A DNA stretch of 64,000 bases from Clostridium chromiireducens (GCF_002029255.1 NZ_MZGT01000019.1:1-64000); one strand, 5' to 3'; counted from the first letter of the stretch, positions 28,990-39,095 are shown. Numbers and translations: made by a program. The notes: generated by a model not told the origin, from the sequence alone.

Positions 28990-29493
28990 TCACATCTCAT
29001 TTAGCATCCAAATATAGAAATTTAAAACTCCCGCATATATAAGCCAAATTAAATAGGGGAGTAGCAGTGCAGCTACTTTTATTCCCGCTTTTGAATAAAA
29101 CCTTTTTATTGTTAGAATTACAAAGAATATTAATACAATTAGTTCTATAAACGCTATTCCGTAAAGTCTAAATCCAAAAAATATTATAGTCCACAAGAAG
29201 TTTAATAGCAATTGTATGCTATACACAAACATTGCCGAACTTACATCTATGTTATCATATTTCAGAATGTACACTTTATACGATGCTATCCCCATAAGTA
29301 TATATAGGACTGTCCAAGCAATCGGAAAAACCATTGAGGGAGGTGAAAAAATTGGTTTTGCCAATCCTTCATATATAGATTTTATATTTGGTACAAAAAC
29401 TGTTGCAAGACCACCAACTAAAAGTGGAATCGCTATGGATATGATGAATGGAATAATTCTAGCTTTCTTCTTTTTCTTCGGATCACTTTTCAT
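28990..29493 (-). CDS. TspO/MBR family membrane protein
   Basis: 167 residues with five predicted membrane helices. The family motifs are present: VFVPNIKSIYEGLAKPIFSPPSMVFPIAWTVLYILMGIASYKVY in the first half, and a Trp/Tyr-rich loop near LLNFLWTIIFFGFRLYGIAFIE. TspO proteins bind and degrade or transport tetrapyrroles and respond to oxidative stress. The N terminus has a run of five Lys, unusual but compatible with the positive-inside rule. GGGGTGAT precedes the ATG. Confidence 0.92.
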   Translation of the reverse strand: MKSDPKKKKKARIIPFIISIAIPLLVGGLATVFVPNIKSIYEGLAKPIFSPPSMVFPIAWTVLYILMGIASYKVYILKYDNIDVSSAMFVYSIQLLLNFLWTIIFFGFRLYGIAFIELIVLIFFVILTIKRFYSKAGIKVAALLLPYLIWLIYAGVLNFYIWMLNEM

Positions 29494-29590
29494 ATATTAT
29501 ATCACCCCAAAATTCAACTAATTTACAATTTTATTTAGCTTATTTAATATATGAAATAACTTGCCAAATTATGAATAACAATTATTAAGT

Positions 29591-31882
29591 TTAATGACGC
29601 ATTATTCCACTCATATGCAATTTAGCCATAGTTTTAGTTGTTAGTTTGTTAACTTTTCCCTTTACTGCTATTCCAATTATAAGTACTAAAACTGCATAAA
29701 TAATCAACATTGCCATGTCTTTTAACAATATTGAATATACAACACCAGCCATAATCTGCCTCATTCCGCTTATAGCATAAGTAAAAGGTAGGAACGGATA
29801 TATTTTTTGAAATATGACTGGAGTAACTTCTATTGGAAAATTACCACTAGCTCCTGCCATTTGTAATACTAATAAAACCACCATGATTGCTTTTCCTACT
29901 GCCTCTAATAAACTAGCTGCCGTATATATAATGATGATAAATATTATACTTATAAACACACTATACAAAATGAACATTATTGGATGAACAGAATAGCTGT
30001 TTAATATAAACAAAGCTCCCGTGCTTGCAATGATCGCTTGACATATACCAATTGATAGAAACATTAATAGTTTACCTAAATACATTTCGTAAGGCTTTAT
30101 TTTAGTTCCATCCTCAAATTCTGGAGCTCCAACTGATAATAATGCTGACCCAAGCAATGCTCCAACCCATAAACAAAGTACTGTATAAAATGGAGTTGCA
30201 GCTGTACCATAATTAACCCATGGAAATAATCTATTATCTTGTATTTCAACTGGACTGGCAACAAAACCACTTTGATTTTCCCAATTACTTGTCATTGCAT
30301 CTAATAATTCATCAACCTTATCATCTTCATCCATTTCCCTAAGCTTATCAGCTAATTCACGAACCTTGTCTTTAGCTTCTGGAAATTTATTTTTTAAATT
30401 GTTTAGTTCATCTATCGATAAATGTGCTACATCCTGCGAAACACTCAATAAATTTTCTACTTCAGGCAATGTATCTCTTGCCTCACCAACTATAGACAAA
30501 CTGTTATCCAAAATATCTCTAGTCGAATTAAAGGCTTTTTCAACTGATGGAACTATTTCAGAACTATAACTATCTGCAATATCCGCAACTAAAGTATGTG
30601 CTTCATTTATCACATCTATAGTATCTTTAAGTGTTTGAATATTTAGCCCTTCGTTATCTATTTTATCTATTTCATCATCTGACCTATCAGCTACTATTTG
30701 TAATTTGTCTTCAATTGTATTTAACTTATCAACAGTATCTGAAATTATTTTGCTAACATTTTTTAGATCATCCTGCATATTATTTAAATCACTTGCTTGT
30801 TTATCTAGCTGCTCTCTTAATAATTTTAGCTGTTCCAAATCAGTACCATTATCACCAAAAGAAGGAATTTGAATTTTTATTTTACTTAATTTATCGATAA
30901 ATTTCTTTATGTTCTTAAGCCTTGATTCAGTGTCAATAAGTGTCTCTTTTACCGCACTTGCAGAATCCCTTACATTTAGCAATGTTTTCTTAGCTACCTC
31001 TGGTAATATCTTTTCATCTAAATTTTCAAGTTTTATACTTGAGTTATCGAGAATGTTTTCTGATTTCACCAAATCTTCTTTTATTATTGGTGAAATATCT
31101 GATAACTGGCCTTGAGTATCATCTAGCACAGTCTTACTATCATTTAAAAAGTCTTCTGACGAATCAATCATATCTGATGTTGTTGGAAGCATATCATTTG
31201 TCTTCGTTAATACTTTGGTCAAATCTTCTGTTCCACTCAAAGCACTATCTAAAAGCCCTTCGAGTTCTGCCATGTTATCATCTAATTCATAAATATTGTC
31301 TACAATTTTTCTAAGCTTAGGTCTATTTTCTTGTATATCAACACCTTTTTCATTGCAGATTCTAGATAATATTCCTGAAACAGTTTTTATAATATTCTCA
31401 TCAAGTTCAGTTTGTACGGTTTTTATTCCTGAGTCAGTCATTTTAGGAGCAACTGCATTTTTCTTTTCATTTACGGTATATATAAGTTTAGGTTTTTCAA
31501 TATTTTTTTCAACCAGCGTTGTTGCATCCTTAGAAAAATTTTCTGGTATTTCTATTGTTGCGTAATACTTTTCTAATAATAAATCCTTCTTTGCACTTTC
31601 TTTATCTGTAAAAACCCATCCTAGCTTGTCATTATCCTTAAGTTTATCAACTAGTTCTTCTCCTAAGTTAATATCTCGCTCCTTAAAAACAGTTCCCTTG
31701 TCTTCATTAACAACTGCAATTTTAATTCCACTTGTATTCGAATACGGGTCCCATGAAGCTTTTATATTTATTAATGAGTACATGGATGGAATAATTATAA
31801 TTACTATAATCATAAGTCTCGCTACCCAGTTAGTACGTATTCTATTAATATCTCTTTTGTAAATTCTAAATATGTTATTCAT
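29591..31882 (-). CDS. YhgE/Pip family membrane protein, paralogue 1
   Basis: 763 residues. One N-terminal transmembrane helix (NWVARLMIIVIIIIPSMYSLINI) precedes a large extracellular domain with the Pip hallmark SWDPYSNTSGIKIAVVNEDKGT and a long coiled coil (about residues 170-540), followed by five or six C-terminal helices related to ABC-2 permeases. Relatives include Lactococcus phage infection protein Pip and EsaA of type VII secretion. No WXG100 gene is nearby, so a secretion role is not supported here. It is 49 bases downstream of a close paralogue. Confidence 0.88.
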   Translation of the reverse strand: MNNIFRIYKRDINRIRTNWVARLMIIVIIIIPSMYSLINIKASWDPYSNTSGIKIAVVNEDKGTVFKERDINLGEELVDKLKDNDKLGWVFTDKESAKKDLLLEKYYATIEIPENFSKDATTLVEKNIEKPKLIYTVNEKKNAVAPKMTDSGIKTVQTELDENIIKTVSGILSRICNEKGVDIQENRPKLRKIVDNIYELDDNMAELEGLLDSALSGTEDLTKVLTKTNDMLPTTSDMIDSSEDFLNDSKTVLDDTQGQLSDISPIIKEDLVKSENILDNSSIKLENLDEKILPEVAKKTLLNVRDSASAVKETLIDTESRLKNIKKFIDKLSKIKIQIPSFGDNGTDLEQLKLLREQLDKQASDLNNMQDDLKNVSKIISDTVDKLNTIEDKLQIVADRSDDEIDKIDNEGLNIQTLKDTIDVINEAHTLVADIADSYSSEIVPSVEKAFNSTRDILDNSLSIVGEARDTLPEVENLLSVSQDVAHLSIDELNNLKNKFPEAKDKVRELADKLREMDEDDKVDELLDAMTSNWENQSGFVASPVEIQDNRLFPWVNYGTAATPFYTVLCLWVGALLGSALLSVGAPEFEDGTKIKPYEMYLGKLLMFLSIGICQAIIASTGALFILNSYSVHPIMFILYSVFISIIFIIIIYTAASLLEAVGKAIMVVLLVLQMAGASGNFPIEVTPVIFQKIYPFLPFTYAISGMRQIMAGVVYSILLKDMAMLIIYAVLVLIIGIAVKGKVNKLTTKTMAKLHMSGIMRH

Positions 31883-31931
31883 AATTAATTCCCCTGATAA
31901 TCACAATATAAATTATTTTTTTGATTGTGCC

Positions 31932-34229
31932 TTAACTACTCATTATAGAACTTTCTTTTAATTTATTAACTATATCTTTTCTTTTTGCATCCATCGTTTC
32001 TTTGAACAAAATGCCACTAACAATTGATACAATCATAAATATACATAATATACCACTATCTCTAAGTAATATGGAATATATTATCCCTGCCATTATCTGC
32101 CTTACCCCGCTAATTGCATAAGTAAAAGGAAGAAATGGAAATAACTCTTGAAACCCTATTGGATTAACTTCTATCGGGAAATTACCACTAGTACCAGCAA
32201 CCTGTATTACTAGTAATACTACTCCTAATATTATACCTCCGTATCCAAAAAGACTTACAGCAGTATAAATTATGCAGTTAAATACAATGCTTATAAATAT
32301 ACTATAGAACACAAACATTACAGGATGAACTGCATAAGAATGCAGTATAAGCAATGCTCCTAAACTTGCCACTATTGATTGTCCTATACCTATAAATAAG
32401 AATAGCGCCAATCTTCCAAAATACTTCTCATAATTCTTTAGTTCTTTGCCTTCCTCCACTGGATGGGATTCTGTTCCAAGTAATACTGAAAGTAAATATC
32501 CACCAATCCATAAGGATAAAACAGTATAGAACGGTGTCACTGTTGAACCATAATTAGGCCATGGAAATAATCTATTATCTTCAATTTCTACTGGGCTGGA
32601 TAGAAAGTCGCTTTGAGCATCCCAATCATTAGTTATCATATCTAATAGTTCATCGATATCCTCTTTATTATCTATCTTTTTCAGCCTTTGTGCTAATTCA
32701 TGAACATTATCCTTAATATCTGGAAATTTATCTTTTAGCTTATTTAATTCATCATTAGATAGCTCTGCAGTATTCTTAAATGCATCTAGCATCTCTTGAA
32801 TGTCAGGTAATATATTCTTTCCTTGTGCCGATAAATTTAGTCCATTATCCAAAATTTCTCTTATTGAATCAAAACTCTTATCAATTGTTGGTATAATTTC
32901 AGAATCATAATTATCTATAATATCTGCAACTAAAGTGTGTGCATCGTCTAATATTTTTCTTGTATCAGTAAATTCTTGAGTATCTAGTAACTTCTCACCA
33001 TTACCAAGCTTATCAAGATCTTCATTAAATCTATTAATAAGTCTATCAAGATTTTCATTTACAGTATCTAATCTATCTATAATCTTAGAAATTCGCTTAC
33101 TCTCTTCTTTTAATACACCTTGTACATTTTCTAAGGTCTTGGATTGCTTATCAATACTTTCTTGAATTTTATTTATCTCTTCTGAACCTTGTATAGCTGT
33201 ACCAATCAATGGCTTAGGAATTTGAACCTTGTTGACTTTATCAATTACCTTTCTTATATTCTTGAGTTTAGATTTCGCATCATCAACCGTTATCTTTGTA
33301 GCATTAGCTGTATCTAATGCTTGTAATAATGTCTTTTTCTGAACCTCTGGTAATATTTTATCATCAATATTTCCAAGCTCGATACTTGCTATATCAAGAG
33401 CATTTTCTGCATTAACTAAGTCCTCCTTAATTAACGGCGAATCATTTCGTATGTCACCTTGAGTTTCATCTAAGTAATCTTGAGTGTTATTCAAAAAATC
33501 TGAAGTCCCGTCAATAGTATCTGCGACTGTAGGTATAAGTTCATTTGTTTTATTTATTAACTCTGACATACTTATTGTCCCATTAATCGCTTCATCTAAT
33601 ACTTTTTCAAGCTCTGGCATATCTTCATCTAACTTATAAACATAATCCATTATATTTCTAAGTTCAGATCTATTATTATCTATGTCTATTCCAACTTCAT
33701 CAAATAACCTAAACATTATTCCCGAAATAGTCTTTGCTATATTTTGATCTAATTGCTTTTTCACAGTTTTAACACCAGCATCAGTTATTTTAGATGCTAT
33801 TACATTTTTCTTTTCATTAACTGTATATATTAATTTAGGCTTTACAACATCCTTTTTAACTATTGTTGCAACATCTTCAGAAAAATCCTCTGGTATTTCT
33901 ATAGTTGCATAATACTTTTCCATGATTAAACCTTCTTGAGCAGTTTGTTTATCCACAAACACCCATCCTAATTTATCATTATCTTTAAGCTTATCAACAA
34001 GCTCATTACCCAAATTGATATCATGTTCTTTGTATACTGTACCTTTATCCTCATTAATAACCGCTACTAGTATGCCATTAGTATTAGAATATGGATCCCA
34101 TGATGCTTTTATATTTATTAAAGAATATAAAGAAGGAATTATCATTAAAGCCACTACTACAACTGTTGCTATCCAATTAGTAAATATATTCTTAATATCT
34201 CTTTTAAAAATTTTTATTATATTCTTCAT
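31932..34229 (-). CDS. YhgE/Pip family membrane protein, paralogue 2
   Basis: 765 residues with the same domain order as its downstream neighbour: N-terminal helix (NWIATVVVVALMIIPSLYSLINI), SWDPYSNTNGILVAVINEDKGTVYKEHDINLG, central coiled coil, and C-terminal membrane domain ending near LQELFPFLPFTYAISGVRQIMAG. The two proteins are very similar throughout the ends and differ most in the coiled coil, indicating tandem duplication followed by divergence, perhaps to form a heterodimer. Confidence 0.88.
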   Translation of the reverse strand: MKNIIKIFKRDIKNIFTNWIATVVVVALMIIPSLYSLINIKASWDPYSNTNGILVAVINEDKGTVYKEHDINLGNELVDKLKDNDKLGWVFVDKQTAQEGLIMEKYYATIEIPEDFSEDVATIVKKDVVKPKLIYTVNEKKNVIASKITDAGVKTVKKQLDQNIAKTISGIMFRLFDEVGIDIDNNRSELRNIMDYVYKLDEDMPELEKVLDEAINGTISMSELINKTNELIPTVADTIDGTSDFLNNTQDYLDETQGDIRNDSPLIKEDLVNAENALDIASIELGNIDDKILPEVQKKTLLQALDTANATKITVDDAKSKLKNIRKVIDKVNKVQIPKPLIGTAIQGSEEINKIQESIDKQSKTLENVQGVLKEESKRISKIIDRLDTVNENLDRLINRFNEDLDKLGNGEKLLDTQEFTDTRKILDDAHTLVADIIDNYDSEIIPTIDKSFDSIREILDNGLNLSAQGKNILPDIQEMLDAFKNTAELSNDELNKLKDKFPDIKDNVHELAQRLKKIDNKEDIDELLDMITNDWDAQSDFLSSPVEIEDNRLFPWPNYGSTVTPFYTVLSLWIGGYLLSVLLGTESHPVEEGKELKNYEKYFGRLALFLFIGIGQSIVASLGALLILHSYAVHPVMFVFYSIFISIVFNCIIYTAVSLFGYGGIILGVVLLVIQVAGTSGNFPIEVNPIGFQELFPFLPFTYAISGVRQIMAGIIYSILLRDSGILCIFMIVSIVSGILFKETMDAKRKDIVNKLKESSIMSS

Positions 34230-34632
34230 GCTTTATCCCTCTATTGATATAATCTAAATGTTAATTTATATATAATTTACCTTTTTAATCTATAGTAGCA
34301 TCTTTATTATTAATTGCTCAACTCTAGATATATGATTATATTAAATAATTCATGTCATTTGTTCAGAAAGTTTCTTAACGAAGACATATGATCGTTTTCC
34401 TATGTATAGTTATATAAGAAAAATCTACATTATTTTTATAAATAAATTATATCACAAAAAATGACTAAAAGTCATTTTTTCTATTTTTTTATATGATAAA
34501 TTTCTAATTCGTAATGCTCATCGATATATTCTTATGATTACCATTTATATCATCTTCATAATTTACCATCATCTTAAAATGTATAATTTTTATATTTAAG
34601 TCTCCCTGGGTTAGTTCTCTAATTTTTAGACA
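34230..34632. other. AT-rich intergenic region with one hairpin
   Basis: About 400 bases upstream of the YhgE pair. The only structure I see is a perfect 10-bp stem AAAAATGACT/AGTCATTTTT at 34456-34479 flanked by A and T runs, which could terminate on either strand. No coding potential is evident. Confidence 0.5.
34456..34484. terminator. Bidirectional terminator hairpin
   Basis: Stem AAAAATGACT (34456-34465) with AGTCATTTTT (34470-34479), A-run before, T-run after. Confidence 0.6.
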
Positions 34633-34633
34633 T

Positions 34634-34688
34634 CAAAAAAAGTCTCGCACGTCCCCGGATATCTTCCGTAAAGAACGTACGAGACTTT
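34634..34688 (-). terminator. Terminator after tRNA-Leu
   Basis: A long GC-richer stem: AAAGTCTCGTACGT pairs with ACGTGCGAGACTTT across a 20-odd base loop, followed by TTTTTTT on the minus strand. It begins about 45 bases past the tRNA 3' end. Confidence 0.92.
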
Positions 34689-34733
34689 AAGTCGTACCTG
34701 ACTCTATTATTTTCAACACTTAGAGCCACTATT

Positions 34734-34819
34734 TGGTGCAGGTGACGGGACTTGAACCCGTACGTCCATGTGAACACTACCCCCTCAAGATAGCGTGTCT
34801 GCCATTCCACCACACCTGC
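34734..34819 (-). tRNA. tRNA-Leu (anticodon GAG)
   Basis: 86 bases with encoded CCA. The acceptor stem GCAGGTG pairs with CACCTGC. The anticodon stem CTATC/GGTAG encloses the loop TTGAGGG, giving anticodon GAG. A long class II variable arm is present and the T loop is GTTCAAGTC. A short reading frame overlapping it is an artefact. Confidence 0.97.
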
Positions 34820-34921
34820 AAAATATTAAAGTAACTACTTAATAATAATTCATTTCTTCGAAAATTTCAAGTAAGTTTTCGAAAATAATCCTAAGTTAAT
34901 TATTAGCTGTAAGGCTAATAA

Positions 34922-35554
34922 TTAACTTAAAAAATGCACATCAAAAAAACTTTTAATCAACTCTACTATTCTATCTGCATCAAAGTATCCTTTTTCTTCG
35001 TTATACAGATATTCGTATATATTGTAGTAAGTATTAACTTTATCTACATACTTTTTCGTTTCTCCGAAAGGTATATAATCAATACTCCTTCCATCTGAAG
35101 AATACTTCTCATTATCAAGCCAAGATTGTACATTAGTTGGGCCCGCATTATAAGCTGCAATTGCTAAATCTAAATCATTAAAAGTATCACTTAATCTTTT
35201 TAGATACCAACATCCCATTTTGATATTGTATTCTTCATCATACAAATCTTCCTTTGAAAATGTACTATATCCCATTTCCTTAGCTGCCCACTCTCCCGTA
35301 TCAACAGTTATTTGCATGAGCCCTACCGCATTTTTATGGGAGTGAGCATCATCATCAAATTTACTTTCTGTCTTTATTACTGCTAATACTAATAATGGGT
35401 CCAAATTATATTGAATACTATATTTATCCACATACTCTCGATATTTGTAAGGAAAAAACTTCTCTTTTATAATATATCTAGAACTTACTCCGATAGCTAT
35501 TATAACTACTAATAACAATATTAGTGTACGAAAGGTTTTTTTTAGAAATCTCAT
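34922..35554 (-). CDS. Membrane-anchored lytic transglycosylase (SLT domain)
   Basis: 210 residues: an N-terminal anchor (TLILLLVVIIAIGVSSRYII) and a Slt-type lysozyme-like domain. The catalytic Glu is in LAVIKTESKFDDDAHS, followed by the family motifs NAVGLMQIT and AIAAYNAGPTNVQSWL. It cleaves the glycan strands of peptidoglycan to 1,6-anhydro products outside the membrane. It follows coaE by 15 bases, so coaE and polA probably share its transcript. Confidence 0.92.
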   Translation of the reverse strand: MRFLKKTFRTLILLLVVIIAIGVSSRYIIKEKFFPYKYREYVDKYSIQYNLDPLLVLAVIKTESKFDDDAHSHKNAVGLMQITVDTGEWAAKEMGYSTFSKEDLYDEEYNIKMGCWYLKRLSDTFNDLDLAIAAYNAGPTNVQSWLDNEKYSSDGRSIDYIPFGETKKYVDKVNTYYNIYEYLYNEEKGYFDADRIVELIKSFFDVHFLS

Positions 35555-35569
35555 TATTTTCTCCTTAAT

Positions 35570-36169
35570 CTAGCATATTAATTTCATAAAATCAATCAAA
35601 TCATAAACTTGCTTTTGTGTTTCAATTAATTCGCCATTATTATCAATAATGATATTTGCAAACTCTTTTTTTTCTTCAACTGATATTTGAGAATTTATCC
35701 TGCTAACCGCTTCAACTTTTGTTAATTTATCTCTGTTCATAACTCTTTGAATTTGAACTGAATTATCAGCATATACAAGTATAACATAGTCCATTTCACC
35801 GTGCATATCATTTTCAATTAAAGTCGGAGCATCTATTATTACTATTTTTTCGCCCTTTCGTCCGCATCTCTCGATTTTTTCCTTAATTGATTCTTTAATA
35901 TAAGGCATAATTATACTTTCGTATTTTATTCTTTGTTTAGGGAATCTAAAAATATGATTACCAAATTCTTTCCTTCTAAATTCCCCTCTCCAATCAAAGA
36001 AACCTCCTCCAAATTGCGCACGGACCATTTCTAGTATTTTCGGATATTTTTCAAGTACTTCTTTAGCTATAGTATCTGCATCTATAATCGTAAATCCTTC
36101 ACTCTTTAAAATACTAGAAACAGTGCTCTTTCCTGTGCCTATTCCACCTGTTAATCCAATTTTAATCAT
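35570..36169 (-). CDS. coaE: Dephospho-CoA kinase
   Basis: 199 residues; phosphorylates the ribose 3'-OH of dephospho-CoA, the last step of coenzyme A synthesis. The P-loop is GLTGGIGTGKST at residues 5-16 and the substrate motif IIDADTIAKEVL follows near 34. The DAPTLIEN segment near 115 is the third family motif. It lies 35 bases after polA, a common Firmicute pairing. Confidence 0.96.
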   Translation of the reverse strand: MIKIGLTGGIGTGKSTVSSILKSEGFTIIDADTIAKEVLEKYPKILEMVRAQFGGGFFDWRGEFRRKEFGNHIFRFPKQRIKYESIIMPYIKESIKEKIERCGRKGEKIVIIDAPTLIENDMHGEMDYVILVYADNSVQIQRVMNRDKLTKVEAVSRINSQISVEEKKEFANIIIDNNGELIETQKQVYDLIDFMKLIC

Positions 36170-36204
36170 TTATCTAAAAACCACCTTTTTAATTATACAG
36201 TGCA

Positions 36205-38808
36205 TTATTTAGCATCGTACCATGTATCACCAAAATTAACATCTACATCGAGTGCAACCTTTAATCTAATTGCATTTTCCATTTCATGCGCAACTAATTT
36301 TTTAACTTCCTCGAATTCATCTTTTTTAACATTTAAAATAAGTTCATCGTGCACTTGAAGTATTAGTTCACTTTTTAAATTTTTTTCGTTTAGTTTATTA
36401 TAAACATTAACCATTGCAAGCTTTATTATATCAGCTGCACTTCCTTGAATAGGAGCGTTCATCGCTAATCTATCACCTAATGCCTTCACTATTTTATTCG
36501 AAGACTTTATCTCTGGAATAAATCTTCTTCTATTTAAAATTGTTAACACATACCCTTTCTCTTCAGCTTCTTTAACTACATTTTCTAGATATTCTTTTAT
36601 TTTAGGATATCTTTCTAAGTAAATAGCCATATACTCTTCAGCCTCTTTTTTGGTAATCTTTAAATCTTCTGCTAAACTAAATGCGCTTATTCCATATACT
36701 ATACCAAAGTTTACTGCCTTTGCCCTACTCCTCATAAGAGAAGTTACTTCTTCTACTGGTACTTTAAATACTTCTGATGCCGTCTTTGTGTGAATATCGC
36801 TATGATGTTCGAACGCATCTATCATATTTTCATCACCTGCAATATGAGCTAGAACTCTCAATTCGATTTGAGAATAATCACAAGAAACTAATATATCAGT
36901 TTCTTCCATTGGAATAAATACTTTTCTTATTTCTCTACCCATTTCATATTTGATAGGAATATTTTGCAAGTTAGGCTCTGTGCTTGATAATCTACCTGTT
37001 GTAGTTACAGTTTGATTAAAGTTAGAGTGAATACGTCCATCCTGATCAATTACATTTTTCAAACCTTCTACATAGGTTGAATTAATTTTTGTTATTTGCC
37101 TATAATACATTACCTTAGGTATTATTTCATGCTTATTAACTAACTTTTCCAAGACTTCTTGATTAGTTGAATAACCTGTTTTTGTCTTCTTAAACACTGG
37201 TAAATCTAGTTTTTCAAATAATATTTTACCTAATTGTTTAGGTGAACTTATATTGAACTCTTCATCAGCTAACTTATATATCTCTTTTTGTGTTTCATCA
37301 ATTTCTTTTCTAAATTTTACTTGTAATTCATCTAACATTCCTTTATTTATGTTAAACCCGATGCTCTCCATAAATGAAAGCACATAAATTAATGGATGTT
37401 CAACTTCATAATAAAGTTTATCCATATTTTCTTTATGGAGATTCTCTTTTAATTTTTCATAAATTTCTGGAAGATAACTACATAGAATTCCTTTAATATT
37501 ATTATCCTCTTCATTTGGATTTTCTCCGATGTAATAATTAACTAGTTCTAAAATTTCGTATTTACTTTTTGAAGAATCAATCAAATAAGCAGCTATGGCA
37601 GTATCAAAATCAAAGCCTTTTATTTCAATATTATTTTTATTTAAAAATGTAACAAAGTTCTTTCCATCATGTATTACTTTATTAATACTTTCATCTTCCA
37701 TTAAGTTTCTTAAAGCCTTTAATGCTTCTTCATTATTTTTAGAACTTATCTCTTTAAAATGTATGATTGTTCCAATGTTTTCTTCCCCAAAAATCAAGTA
37801 TTCCAGTTCTAATTTAGAATATATAGATGCATCTGTTAAAGTATAATCTATATAAATTCTATTTTTCTTTTCTAAAAATAATGCTTTCATTTCTTCAATT
37901 GTATCAATAATTTTTACTTCAATATTAGATTGATCAGAAACTTCTGTATCCTTAAATTTAGATAGAATTGACTTCATCTCAAGCTTCATGAGCATTTTTT
38001 TAATTTCTAAAATATTTTCTTTATTATTAGAAGCAATATCATCTACACTTAGCTCAATTGGAACTTCCCTCATAATTGTAGCTAATTTTTTAGAAAATAT
38101 AGCCTGCTCAACATTATTCTCTAGATTTTCCTTAAGTTTTTTTCCTGGAATCTTATCAATATTCTTAAGTACTTCTTCTATAGAACCATACTCCTTTATA
38201 AGCTTAAAAGCAGTTTTTTCCCCGACACCTGGTACTCCAGGAATGTTGTCCGACTTATCTCCCATAAGCCCTTTTACATCAATAAATTGGTCTGGAGTAA
38301 TTTCAAATTCATCCATGAAATTCTTCTTATCATAAACTGCTGTTTCACTGACTCCTTTTTTTGTAATAACAACTTTAGTTTTATCAGATGCCAATTGTAG
38401 TGCATCTTTATCTCCAGTAACTATAAACACTTCAGTATCATTATTTTCAGCAAATTTAGATACAGTACCAATTAAGTCATCTGCTTCAAAACCTTCTACT
38501 TGAAAAATTTTTATCCCCATGAATTCAAACAATTCTTTTATTATTGGAAATTGTTCTGCAAGCTCTGGAGGCATTTTATTTCTTCCAGCTTTATATTCCG
38601 AATATTCCTTATGTCTAAATGTAGGTGCCTTTAAATCAAAGGTTGCGATTATACTATCTGGATTTATTTCATCTTTCATTTTAAGCAACATATTCAAAAA
38701 GCCATAAATGGCATTAGTATTTATTCCATCGCTATTTGTAAGAGGAGGCAAGGCGTAAAAAGCCCTATTCATAAGTGAATTTGAATCTAAAATCAATAAT
38801 TTTTTCAT
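36205..38808 (-). CDS. polA: DNA polymerase I
   Basis: 867 residues. The N-terminal 5'-3' exonuclease has DSNSLMNRAFYALPPL and the Asp-rich VTGDKDALQLA and VKGLMGDKSDNIPGVPGVGEKTA segments. The 3'-5' proofreading domain (about 310-480) lacks the DxE of active enzymes (DYT in YIDYTLTD), so proofreading is probably lost, as in Bacillus relatives. The polymerase domain has motif A CDYSQIELRVLAHI, motif B RSRAKAVNFGIVYG and motif C LQVHDELIL. It is preceded by a strong AGGAGG and an unusually long structured leader. Confidence 0.97.
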   Translation of the reverse strand: MKKLLILDSNSLMNRAFYALPPLTNSDGINTNAIYGFLNMLLKMKDEINPDSIIATFDLKAPTFRHKEYSEYKAGRNKMPPELAEQFPIIKELFEFMGIKIFQVEGFEADDLIGTVSKFAENNDTEVFIVTGDKDALQLASDKTKVVITKKGVSETAVYDKKNFMDEFEITPDQFIDVKGLMGDKSDNIPGVPGVGEKTAFKLIKEYGSIEEVLKNIDKIPGKKLKENLENNVEQAIFSKKLATIMREVPIELSVDDIASNNKENILEIKKMLMKLEMKSILSKFKDTEVSDQSNIEVKIIDTIEEMKALFLEKKNRIYIDYTLTDASIYSKLELEYLIFGEENIGTIIHFKEISSKNNEEALKALRNLMEDESINKVIHDGKNFVTFLNKNNIEIKGFDFDTAIAAYLIDSSKSKYEILELVNYYIGENPNEEDNNIKGILCSYLPEIYEKLKENLHKENMDKLYYEVEHPLIYVLSFMESIGFNINKGMLDELQVKFRKEIDETQKEIYKLADEEFNISSPKQLGKILFEKLDLPVFKKTKTGYSTNQEVLEKLVNKHEIIPKVMYYRQITKINSTYVEGLKNVIDQDGRIHSNFNQTVTTTGRLSSTEPNLQNIPIKYEMGREIRKVFIPMEETDILVSCDYSQIELRVLAHIAGDENMIDAFEHHSDIHTKTASEVFKVPVEEVTSLMRSRAKAVNFGIVYGISAFSLAEDLKITKKEAEEYMAIYLERYPKIKEYLENVVKEAEEKGYVLTILNRRRFIPEIKSSNKIVKALGDRLAMNAPIQGSAADIIKLAMVNVYNKLNEKNLKSELILQVHDELILNVKKDEFEEVKKLVAHEMENAIRLKVALDVDVNFGDTWYDAK

Positions 38809-38832
38809 TAAAAACCTCCTAAGTTTATTATA

Positions 38833-38882
38833 AAGTGAAACTTTTCAGGTGGAGTTTTAACTCCATCTGAATTTAGTTGAAC
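38833..38882. repeat. Hairpin motif D, copy 1
   Basis: Plus strand reads AAGTGAAACTT, then a stem CAGGTGGAGTT/AACTCCATCTG, then TTTAGTTGAAC. The same arrangement occurs on the minus strand at 41171-41222. Confidence 0.7.
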
Positions 38883-39060
38883 TTATACCCTCAAGGGGCA
38901 CCTAGTCCAGGAGCGTGCAGCCGTTATCTCCTACTTAAGCAGAGAACCTAAATCTATGATTTAGTGTGAATCGCTTACTCATCTGACGTAAGGCAGATGA
39001 GTTTCATATATTATAGGGTGTTACGGATGCTAGCTATCGGATAAAAATTTACTTGAATAA
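38833..39060 (-). ncRNA. Structured leader or independent small RNA upstream of polA
   Basis: On the minus strand a roughly 230-base GC-richer stretch stands out from its AT-rich surroundings. It folds into hairpins ACTCATCTG/CAGATGAGT, GGAG...CTCC, CCCTTGAGGG and TTCAG-TGGAGTTAAAACTCCA-CTGAA. The outer ends could close as TGAAACT with AGTTTCA. A promoter lies just upstream. The family is not recognised with certainty (RaiA-type RNA and other Rfam clostridial RNAs should be compared). Confidence 0.5.
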
Positions 39061-39066
39061 AAATAT

Positions 39067-39095
39067 ATTTTACTTTATTTCAAGTAATTATTCAA
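39067..39095 (-). promoter_or_regulatory. Promoter of the polA leader RNA
   Basis: Minus strand TTGAAT (39090-39095), 17-bp spacer, TAAAAT (39067-39072). It would start transcription near 39060, about 250 bases before polA. Confidence 0.6.

Noticed and set aside
34619-34813. 64-codon minus-strand frame
   Set aside because: It overlaps the tRNA-Leu gene and its terminator; coding is implausible.
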